Below, piece after piece: positions 1-5,729 of a DNA stretch of 23,094 nt. Position 1 is the stretch's first letter, and the number at the start of each line of letters is the position of its first letter. Position numbers and translations under genes: made by a program. Source of the DNA: Flavobacteriia bacterium (GTDB taxonomy: Bacteria > Bacteroidota > Bacteroidia > Flavobacteriales > Schleiferiaceae). Under the pieces are notes generated by a model. The model was given only the letters and a program-made list of their open reading frames with translations. It was not told the DNA's origin and made no database searches. Location of the stretch: assembly GCA_949516455.1 (NCBI GenBank), contig CATILC010000121.1:1-23094 (forward strand), written 5' to 3'.

Positions 1-42
1 AGTCCGGTCTCAAGCGAGCTTGACCCAGACTTTCGGAAATAA
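1..42 (+). CDS. Possible C-terminal end of an unidentified protein (cut by window edge)
   Basis: Reading frame 1 is open from the first base and reads SPVSSELDPDFRK before a TAA at 40-42. A hairpin with a T-tract follows directly, as expected after the last gene of a transcription unit. Thirteen residues are too few to recognise a family, and an open frame this short can occur by chance. The placement of the terminator is the main support. Confidence 0.3.
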   Translation, partial: SPVSSELDPDFRK

Positions 43-70
43 AAAAACCGCCTTTTCGGCGGCTTTTTGT
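41..70. terminator. Bidirectional rho-independent terminator
   Basis: A run of A is followed by CCGCC (48-52), loop TTTTC, GGCGG (58-62) and then CTTTTTG. Both strands give a GC-rich stem followed by a T-tract, so the element can end rightward transcription of whatever lies to the left and leftward transcription of the tRNA-Ser, whose CCA end is only about 6 bases away. Confidence 0.8.
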
Positions 71-75
71 TTGCT

Positions 76-163
76 TGGCGGAGAGTGAGGGATTCGAACC
101 CCCGGAGGTGTTACCCTCAATGGTTTTCAAGACCACCGCAATCGACCACTCTGCCAACTCTCC
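76..163 (-). tRNA. tRNA-Ser (anticodon UGA), CCA encoded
   Basis: Read on the minus strand, the molecule starts GGAGAGT and ends ACTCTCC plus discriminator G, giving a perfect 7-bp acceptor stem. The CCA is encoded in the DNA at 78-76. The anticodon loop reads CTTGAAA, so the anticodon is TGA and the tRNA decodes UCA and related Ser codons. The T-arm GGGTTCGAATCCC is present. A long variable arm (GGGTAACACCTCC region) marks it as class II, as expected for Ser. Length with CCA is 88 nt. Confidence 0.96.
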
Positions 164-167
164 GGGG

Positions 168-199
168 CAAAAATAGACGCATCTTAGGAAACTGTGCAA
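168..199 (-). promoter_or_regulatory. Bacteroidota-type promoter for tRNA-Ser
   Basis: On the minus strand TATTTTTG (175-168) matches the Bacteroidota -7 consensus TAnnTTTG exactly, and a TTG (199-197) lies 21 bases upstream as a -33 element. The box ends only 4 bases before the mature tRNA 5' end at 163, so transcription should start at or within a few bases of the mature end. Assignment is by motif and spacing only. Confidence 0.6.
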
Positions 200-229
200 G
201 AAGATTTTAAGGGCAGCAAAAGAAGCAGC

Positions 230-988
230 TCAGTCCCACTCCTCGAGCAGTTCCTGCATATTCTGCTCTTCTACATAAGCATCGTAGCAGTTAAGGAGGC
301 TTACCAACAGCTGATAGTCTGTGGCGTGGCGGATGGCGCGGGGCGCGTAGCGGCAGTAGAAACTAAAAGTGGCCACTTCCTCACGGCTCATCCCTGTGAG
401 TTCGCGTAAGATCTCTCCGTTGCGTCCGGCGAGTTTTCGGCGAAAAGCGTCTTTGGCCACCAGCTTTTTGAGTTCGCGCAGCTGACGCGGCGTCTTGCCG
501 AATTGCTCATACAACAGATCCAGCGGGTTGGCGATAGTGGCCGGCAGATGCACAGGCATGACAATGTCCTCCTCTCTGGGCACCAGCGGTTCTCCGATTT
601 CCATTTGTTTCGGATCGTTCGAAGTGAGTTCGTAAGCGAAGATGCCCACTTCGTCCAGCAGGTAGTTCTGTTCCTTCAGCCGCACGATCAGTTCCCTTTC
701 GTAATTCGAGTCGCTCACCTCCACGGTGGAATAGGAGTAGCTCAGGTGGGAGAAGACCAGCGTATCGCCCGTTCGTGCATTCAGGTGGAATCGTCCGAGG
801 GCGTCGGTCAGCGTTCCCTGTTCGCTGCGGGTATTGGCCACATGGGCGGCGGGAACCACCAGTCCGGTCTTAAATTCAAAGACCTGACCGTAGATCAAAT
901 GGTCTTTTTCCTGCGCCCCGATCAGCAGAGGAAAGACAAGGGCCCACAGCGTGCAGCGGCGGATGTATTTTCGATATTCGCAGTTCAC
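230..988 (-). CDS. Carboxypeptidase-regulatory-like domain protein, probably exported
   Basis: 252 residues. The N-terminus has a basic stretch (RKYIRR) followed by a hydrophobic run (LWALVFPLLIGAQ), which fits a signal peptide. Residues about 31-90 resemble the CarboxypepD_reg-like beta-sandwich of Bacteroidota surface proteins: IYGQVFE..TG..VPAAHVAN, then G.LTDALGRFHL and GDTLVFSHLSY. This domain type often starts TonB-dependent receptors, but here no plug or barrel follows. The remaining ~150 residues are charged and mostly helical and I do not recognise them. The start is GTG at 988; I see no in-frame ATG near the N-terminus. The start lies 14 bases from the divergent ettA start. The function is unknown; an envelope or surface role is inferred. 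Confidence 0.8.
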   Translation of the reverse strand: MNCEYRKYIRRCTLWALVFPLLIGAQEKDHLIYGQVFEFKTGLVVPAAHVANTRSEQGTLTDALGRFHLNARTGDTLVFSHLSYSYSTVEVSDSNYERELIVRLKEQNYLLDEVGIFAYELTSNDPKQMEIGEPLVPREEDIVMPVHLPATIANPLDLLYEQFGKTPRQLRELKKLVAKDAFRRKLAGRNGEILRELTGMSREEVATFSFYCRYAPRAIRHATDYQLLVSLLNCYDAYVEEQNMQELLEEWD

Positions 989-1002
989 TTTATCCCAATC
1001 GA

Positions 1003-2691
1003 ATGTCAGAGGACAAGAAGATCATCTTTTCGATGAGCGGCGTCTCCAAGACGCTTCCCCACAACAACAAGACCATCATCAAAGACATCTATCTCAGCTT
1101 CTTCTATGGAGCGAAGATCGGCATCCTTGGTTTGAACGGATCGGGTAAGTCCACCTTGCTGAAGATCATCGCAGGAGTGGAAAAGAACTACCAGGGCGAT
1201 GTGGTCTGGTCGCAGGGCTACAGCGTGGGTTATTTGGAGCAGGAGCCGCAGCTGGATGAAGAGAAGACCGTGATCGAGGTCGTTCGTGAGGGCGCATCGG
1301 AGATCACCGCCATTTTGGACGAATACAACAAGATCAACGATGATTTTGGGCTTCCGGAAGTTTATGAGGACGCCGATAGGATGGAGAAACTCATGGGCCG
1401 TCAGGCCGAGCTGCAAGACAAGATCGATGCCGCCAACGGCTGGGAACTCGACGTCATGCTCAACCGCGCCATGGATGCCCTGAACTGTCCGGAGAGCGAT
1501 ACGCCTGTAAAGGTGCTTTCTGGGGGAGAGCGCAGGCGTGTGGCCCTGTGTCGTCTGCTGATCCAAAACCCGGATGTGCTGCTCTTGGACGAACCCACCA
1601 ACCACCTCGACGCCGAGTCTGTGCTTTGGCTGGAAAATCACCTCTCGCAGTACGCAGGAACGGTGATCGCCGTAACGCACGACCGCTACTTTCTGGACAA
1701 TGTGGCCGGATGGATCCTCGAGCTGGACAGGGGAGAAGGCATCCCCTGGAAGGGCAACTACTCCAGCTGGCTCGATCAGAAGACCAAGCGCCTCGAACAG
1801 GAAGAGAAGCAGGCTTCCAAGCGCCGCAAGACCCTTGAGCGCGAGCTGGACTGGGTGCGCATGAATCCAAAAGGACGGCAGGCCAAGAGCAAAGCCCGAC
1901 TGTCCAACTACGACAAGATGCTGCAGCAGGAACAGAAAGAGCGGGAAGACAAGCTCGAGATCTTCATTCCGCCTGGTCCGCGGCTCGGAACGGAGGTGAT
2001 CGAGGCGGAGTCGGTGGCCAAGGGCTTCGACGAAAAGCTCCTTTACGACAACCTGAACTTCAAACTGCCTCCCGCGGGCATCGTGGGCATTATCGGGCCG
2101 AACGGTGCGGGCAAGTCCACCATCTTCCGCATGATCATGGATCAGCAAAAGCCCGATGCGGGCAGCTTCAAGATCGGGGAGACGGTCAAGATCGCCTACA
2201 TCGATCAGAGCCATGAGAAAATGGATGCGGAGAAATCCATCTTTGAGATCGTCGGCGATGGGGCAGAGCATTTTGAACTCGGTGGAAAGACCATGAACGC
2301 CCGGGCCTATCTGAGCCGTTTTAATTTCAGTGGGGGCGATCAGAGCAAGAAGATCGGTGTGCTGTCGGGTGGGGAGCGCAACCGCCTGCATCTGGCCATG
2401 GCGCTCAAGGAAGGGGGCAATGTCCTTCTGCTGGACGAACCCACCAACGACCTGGATGTGAATACACTTCGTGCGCTGGAAGAAGCGCTGGAGAATTTTG
2501 CGGGCTGTGCGGTGATCATCAGCCACGACCGCTGGTTCCTGGACCGTGTATGCACCCACATCCTGGCCTTTGAGGGCGATTCAGAGGTCTATTATTTCGA
2601 GGGCGGATTCTCCGAATACGAAGAGAACAAGAAGAAGCGATTGGGCGAGGTGGAACCCAAGAAATTCCGCTACAAAAAGCTGATGAAGTAA
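1003..2691 (+). CDS. ettA: Energy-dependent translational throttle protein EttA (ABC-F ATPase)
   Basis: 562 residues, the normal EttA length. This is a soluble ABC-F ATPase that binds the ribosomal E site and gates entry into the elongation cycle according to ATP/ADP status. Two ABC domains are visible. The first has Walker A GLNGSGKST at 43-51, signature LSGGE at 172-176 and Walker B LLLDEP at 193-198. The second has Walker A GPNGAGKST at 365-373, signature LSGGE at 454-458 and Walker B LLLDEP at 475-480. The charged linker at about 258-320 (TKRLEQEEKQ onward) is the P-site-tRNA-interacting segment. No membrane segment is present. The start MSEDKKIIFSMSGVSK is the family's usual N-terminus, which fixes ATG 1003. 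Both catalytic glutamates are intact. The gene is divergent from the preceding secreted-protein gene with 14 bases between starts. Confidence 0.96.
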   Translation: MSEDKKIIFSMSGVSKTLPHNNKTIIKDIYLSFFYGAKIGILGLNGSGKSTLLKIIAGVEKNYQGDVVWSQGYSVGYLEQEPQLDEEKTVIEVVREGASEITAILDEYNKINDDFGLPEVYEDADRMEKLMGRQAELQDKIDAANGWELDVMLNRAMDALNCPESDTPVKVLSGGERRRVALCRLLIQNPDVLLLDEPTNHLDAESVLWLENHLSQYAGTVIAVTHDRYFLDNVAGWILELDRGEGIPWKGNYSSWLDQKTKRLEQEEKQASKRRKTLERELDWVRMNPKGRQAKSKARLSNYDKMLQQEQKEREDKLEIFIPPGPRLGTEVIEAESVAKGFDEKLLYDNLNFKLPPAGIVGIIGPNGAGKSTIFRMIMDQQKPDAGSFKIGETVKIAYIDQSHEKMDAEKSIFEIVGDGAEHFELGGKTMNARAYLSRFNFSGGDQSKKIGVLSGGERNRLHLAMALKEGGNVLLLDEPTNDLDVNTLRALEEALENFAGCAVIISHDRWFLDRVCTHILAFEGDSEVYYFEGGFSEYEENKKKRLGEVEPKKFRYKKLMK

Positions 2692-2693
2692 GC

Positions 2694-2716
2694 ACGCACT
2701 GCCTCGGCGTGTGCGT
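2694..2716 (+). other. Inverted repeat between ettA and the flavoprotein gene
   Basis: ACGCAC at 2694-2699 is the exact reverse complement of GTGCGT at 2711-2716, and the 11-base loop itself contains GCC-TC-GGC, so a longer imperfect stem can form. It begins 2 bases after the ettA stop and ends 13 bases before the next ATG. No T-tract follows, so it is not a standard terminator. It may be an mRNA 3'-end stabiliser, a processing site or chance. Confidence 0.45.
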
Positions 2717-2729
2717 AGCTTCGCAAGGG

Positions 2730-4004
2730 ATGAAAAAGACCGATGTACTGATCGTGGGCGGCGGCCCTGCAGGCAGTGCCTGTGCGATGATGCTGGCCGA
2801 TGCCGGTGTTTCGGTGACCTTGCTGGACAAGGCGTCCTTTCCGCGCGATAAGATCTGCGGAGATGCCCTTTCGCCCGACGTGCTGAATCAGTTGGTGCAG
2901 GTGCGTCCGGACTTGCGCACACATTTCGACCTTCAGGATAAAAAGCAACGGATCAACGGCATGCGTCTGGTGGCGCCCAGCGGTGTTCACTTCGACCTCA
3001 TGCTCAATTCAGCTTCCGTCAAGCTGGATGGATTTGTCATGTCGCGCATGGAATTCGACCGCACCCTGAATGAGGAAGTGCGAAAGACCAAAAATATCGA
3101 TCTGCACGAAGGGGTGCGTGTCAAAAAGTGTACGCCCATAGAAGGTGGAATGCGGGTTGAGACCGATCAGGGCGAGTGGAACACCCGCATGCTGGTGGGC
3201 GCGGACGGCGCACATTCTGTGGTGGCCAAGCAGCTGGCTGGCTTTGAAATGGACCGCAAGCATTACTGTGCGGCCTTGCGCGTCTATTACGAAAACGTCG
3301 ATTGGGCAGACCACGAGGCAGATGTGATCGAACTGCACTTTTTATCCGAGGTATCGCCGGGCTATCTCTGGGTATTTCCCATGGAAGGCAACAAGGCGAA
3401 TGTGGGCATCGGTATGCTCAGTGAATACGTTTCGAAAAAGAACGTGAACCTCAAGGAGGAGCTTGAAAAGGCGATCGCCACACATCCACGCCTGGCACCC
3501 CGATTCAAGAACGCACGGGCCCTGGAGTCCATCAAGGGATTCGGCATTCCCTTGGGGTCCAAAAAGTTTCCGCTTTCAGGAGACCATTTCCTGCTCACCG
3601 GCGACGCAGCTTCCCTGGTGGATCCTGTTTCGGGCGAAGGCATTGCCAATGCCCTGCGCAGCGGACGCTTTGCGGCCGATCACATTCAAAAGGCCCTGAA
3701 GGCCGATCGCTTCGATGCGTCTTATAACAGCTCATACGACAAGCGATTGTACAAGGCCATCTGGGCGGAACTGCGCATCTCCCGCTTTATCCAAAAGCTG
3801 TTCACCAGCCCCAAGCGGGTGGAGTGGGTCACACGTCTGATCAGCCAGAACAAAGTCGTTCAGCGGACCATCGACCGATGGCTCTTCGACGATCACTTTA
3901 TGACGCATTGGAACGAGCCCTCCTACTATTGGCGCAAGTGGACCGGCCAAAAGAAGAATCCGATCGACACTAGTGATCCCGTTTCTGTGCTGCCGCAGAA
4001 ATGA
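2730..4004 (+). CDS. Geranylgeranyl reductase family FAD-dependent oxidoreductase
   Basis: 424 residues from ATG 2730. A GTG at 2709 would add seven residues, but they precede the Rossmann strand and overlap the intergenic hairpin, so ATG 2730 is preferred. Family marks: FAD-binding GGGPAGS at 10-16; the DKICGDALSP segment; the conserved GYLWVFP (the YxWxFP signature of geranylgeranyl reductases); VGADGAHSVV; and GDAASLVDPVSGEGI, which contacts the flavin. Members reduce isoprenoid chains (archaeal lipids, chlorophyll side chain) or are unassigned bacterial flavoproteins. The Bacteroidota substrate is not known to me; a polyprenyl or menaquinone-type lipid is only a guess. The 3' end overlaps the convergent ACP phosphodiesterase gene by 35 bases. 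Confidence 0.85.
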   Translation: MKKTDVLIVGGGPAGSACAMMLADAGVSVTLLDKASFPRDKICGDALSPDVLNQLVQVRPDLRTHFDLQDKKQRINGMRLVAPSGVHFDLMLNSASVKLDGFVMSRMEFDRTLNEEVRKTKNIDLHEGVRVKKCTPIEGGMRVETDQGEWNTRMLVGADGAHSVVAKQLAGFEMDRKHYCAALRVYYENVDWADHEADVIELHFLSEVSPGYLWVFPMEGNKANVGIGMLSEYVSKKNVNLKEELEKAIATHPRLAPRFKNARALESIKGFGIPLGSKKFPLSGDHFLLTGDAASLVDPVSGEGIANALRSGRFAADHIQKALKADRFDASYNSSYDKRLYKAIWAELRISRFIQKLFTSPKRVEWVTRLISQNKVVQRTIDRWLFDDHFMTHWNEPSYYWRKWTGQKKNPIDTSDPVSVLPQK

Positions 4005-4551
4005 CGTCCTGCAGAAAGTCACCGGCCAGCCCGTCCCAGACCGATGTACTCATCAAATAGTCTGCATAGGCCTCATCCATGCGGTTTGGAAAGGAACTCC
4101 TTCGGTGCATGCCCCTCAGGGCCATTTGGATCCCCTCGGCTTCCGCATAACTGAGCAGCCAGTTCTGTTGGCGCATAAATGAAAACATACGCTTTCGTCC
4201 CTCCGTCATATGGGCTGTGCCCAGGTTCAATTCGGTGTGCACCCGATGCACAAAGTCTGCGAGCGGAATGGATGCGTACCGATCCCAATCTCTGGCCAGC
4301 ACATGATCGATGAGCAGATCGCTCACCACCGGCGCATACTTTCCCTGGCTGGGGCGCAAGGAGGCAATGAGCTCCTGTATTTTGGGATGGCTGTCGGTAA
4401 AAGTGTCGATGAAGTGGTGCAGCCGCACGCCTTTTTGAATGGAGGCGGGCAGCTTGGACCATTTTGACCGCGGAAGTCCATCGGCAATGAAGTTGCCAAT
4501 GAGCAAATGCGGATCGTCGCCCGACAATAGACAATGCCCGAGGATGTTCAC
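3970..4551 (-). CDS. Acyl carrier protein phosphodiesterase (AcpH family)
   Basis: 193 residues, the same length as the E. coli enzyme. The family hydrolyses the 4'-phosphopantetheine arm from holo-ACP, giving apo-ACP. The N-terminal pattern MNILGHCLLSG...LLIGNFIADG and the following GVRLHHFIDTFTDSHP are the family's characteristic blocks, with conserved His and Asp residues suited to metal binding. VSDLLIDHVLARDW is also typical. The start is GTG at 4551-4549, overlapping the upstream SDR stop codon as GTGA, which suggests translational coupling. The 3' end overlaps the convergent flavoprotein gene by 35 bases. Pairing with an SDR of ketoreductase type suggests a link to acyl or lipid metabolism, but that is inference. 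Confidence 0.88.
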   Translation of the reverse strand: MNILGHCLLSGDDPHLLIGNFIADGLPRSKWSKLPASIQKGVRLHHFIDTFTDSHPKIQELIASLRPSQGKYAPVVSDLLIDHVLARDWDRYASIPLADFVHRVHTELNLGTAHMTEGRKRMFSFMRQQNWLLSYAEAEGIQMALRGMHRRSSFPNRMDEAYADYLMSTSVWDGLAGDFLQDVISAAAQKRDH

Positions 4552-5327
4552 CCCAGTAGTTTGTAGAAGAGTCGGGGGCTCAATGCGTGCAATGGAACGG
4601 CCAGCAGCTCTTTTCTGCCGATGTAGCGGTGGAAGCGATCACTTTCCAAGGCCCTGATCAGCTTTTGTGCAAAAAGGTCTGCGGGCATGCCATTTTCCTG
4701 GGCCTTGCTGTTTCGTTTCAGCGGCTTGCCTTGCGCATCCAAAGAGTTCAGGGTCACTTCGGTATTGATAAAGCCCGGGCTGATGACCTGCACCTTGATC
4801 CCGGTCTCTTTAAGCTCTTCCTTCAGGCTTTCGAAATACACGATGAGTGCGGCTTTGGAGGCCGAATAGGCGGCCAGTTTGCGCTGGCCGAATTTCCCGG
4901 CAATGCTTCCAATGGCCACGATATGTCCGGCGTTTCTTTCGATCAGATGGGGCAGCAGCGATTTGGTCAGGGCCACATGGCCGTGGTAATTCACCTCGAA
5001 GATCTTCCGTTCCACCTCATTGGTGGTTTCCAGCACGGTTCCCGACTGTCCGATGCCCGCATTGGAGACCAAAAGATCGATCGAACCCAGATGCGCCAGT
5101 GCCTTCTTTACCCATTGATCGCTCTGGAGGTGCTGTTCCATATCCAGTGGAAGGATGTCGATGTGTTCGGGATGGGCGCACTCCTCTTTGACCTTTTGGA
5201 GAACATCCGTCCGTCTTGCCGAGATCAGAAGCTGGGCGCCCATAGCGCTGAAGGCCTGAGCTGTTGCCTTACCGATGCCGGAAGAAGCACCGGTGATCCA
5301 GATCTTTTTACCTTCGAAACGACCCAT
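4548..5327 (-). CDS. SDR family NAD(P)-dependent oxidoreductase
   Basis: 259 residues from ATG 5327. An upstream TTG at 5381 would add 18 arginine- and proline-rich residues ahead of the usual MGRFEGKKIWITG start, so it was not used. Classical short-chain dehydrogenase features: cofactor loop TGASSGIG at 12-19; SNAGIGQ (the NNAG position reads SNAG); catalytic Ser in AIGSIAG; and YSASK giving the YxxxK pair. SPGF follows as usual. The substrate is not predictable. It is the first gene of a two-gene unit with the ACP phosphodiesterase (4-base GTGA overlap). It diverges from rpmH; the 141-base gap holds the rpmH promoter, and I see no clear promoter pointing left. Confidence 0.9.
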   Translation of the reverse strand: MGRFEGKKIWITGASSGIGKATAQAFSAMGAQLLISARRTDVLQKVKEECAHPEHIDILPLDMEQHLQSDQWVKKALAHLGSIDLLVSNAGIGQSGTVLETTNEVERKIFEVNYHGHVALTKSLLPHLIERNAGHIVAIGSIAGKFGQRKLAAYSASKAALIVYFESLKEELKETGIKVQVISPGFINTEVTLNSLDAQGKPLKRNSKAQENGMPADLFAQKLIRALESDRFHRYIGRKELLAVPLHALSPRLFYKLLG

Positions 5328-5397
5328 TGGGCGAAGGTACACGTCAGGCCCGAACGGTCGTCTTCGGCGGAGGCCGTTCAATTTTCAACGGACCCTC

Positions 5398-5427
5398 TTT
5401 GGTTGAAGCGAAAAGCCCTTATATTTG
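5398..5427 (+). promoter_or_regulatory. Bacteroidota-type promoter for rpmH
   Basis: TATATTTG at 5420-5427 matches TAnnTTTG exactly and TTTG at 5398-5401 matches the -33 element, with 18 bases between them. This is the best promoter match in the window. It predicts a leader of roughly 35 bases before the rpmH ATG at 5469. That leader contains a small inverted repeat, TGGTG-GGAG-CACCA, at 5439-5452. Confidence 0.75.
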
Positions 5428-5438
5428 CAGCCCTCAAA

Positions 5439-5452
5439 TGGTGGGAGCACCA
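5439..5452 (+). other. Small hairpin in the rpmH leader
   Basis: TGGTG (5439-5443) and CACCA (5448-5452) form a 5-bp stem with loop GGAG. It lies between the predicted transcription start and the ATG at 5469. The loop carries purines that could act as a ribosome-binding sequence, though they sit 21 bases before the ATG. It could be an autoregulatory structure or chance. Confidence 0.35.
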
Positions 5453-5468
5453 CTGAACATTTGACGTC

Positions 5469-5627
5469 ATGAAAAGAACCTTTCAGCCATCCAACAGAAA
5501 GCGCCGCAACAAGCACGGATTCCGCGAGCGCATGAGTTCCGCAACTGGTCGCCGCGTTTTGGCCACTCGCCGGGCAAAGGGCCGCAAGCGATTGACGGTC
5601 TCTGATGCGATGAAGTCCAAAGGCTGA
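5469..5627 (+). CDS. rpmH: 50S ribosomal protein L34
   Basis: 52 residues, very basic, starting MKRTFQPSNRKRRNKHGFRE and continuing RMSSATGRRVLATRRAKGRKRLTVSD, the standard bL34 pattern. It is a small structural protein of the large ribosomal subunit. A strong TAnnTTTG promoter precedes it and a rho-independent terminator follows 20 bases after the TGA, so it appears to be a single-gene transcript. In many bacteria rpmH is followed by rnpA; here the downstream gene is carB instead. Confidence 0.98.
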   Translation: MKRTFQPSNRKRRNKHGFRERMSSATGRRVLATRRAKGRKRLTVSDAMKSKG

Positions 5628-5646
5628 TTGTCGATAGAAAGAGAAT

Positions 5647-5682
5647 AAAAAGGTGTCTTCCTTCCGGGAGACGCCTTTTTTT
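5647..5682 (+). terminator. Rho-independent terminator after rpmH
   Basis: AGGTGTCTTC, loop CTTCC, then GGGAGACGCCT and a run of seven T (about 5676-5682). The stem is about 10 bp with a few G-T pairs. It separates rpmH from carB, so carB needs its own promoter or readthrough. Confidence 0.88.
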
Positions 5683-5729
5683 GTACCCGATATTTACCCA
5701 TTAGGAAGACCCTAAATCCCATACAGCTC

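Noticed and set aside
1006..2559. 517-codon open frame antisense to ettA
   Set aside because: It is a long open frame opposite a gene with biased codon use. Its translation lacks any family pattern, while the plus strand is an unmistakable EttA with all ABC motifs.
4587..5456. 289-codon plus-strand frame opposite the SDR gene
   Set aside because: The minus strand has intact SDR motifs and a sensible start and stop. The plus-strand translation has no family resemblance.
5701..5715. TTAGG...CCTAA inverted repeat upstream of carB
   Set aside because: Only 5 bp per arm in AT-rich sequence with no supporting promoter. It was considered as a pyrimidine-responsive operator but the evidence is too thin.
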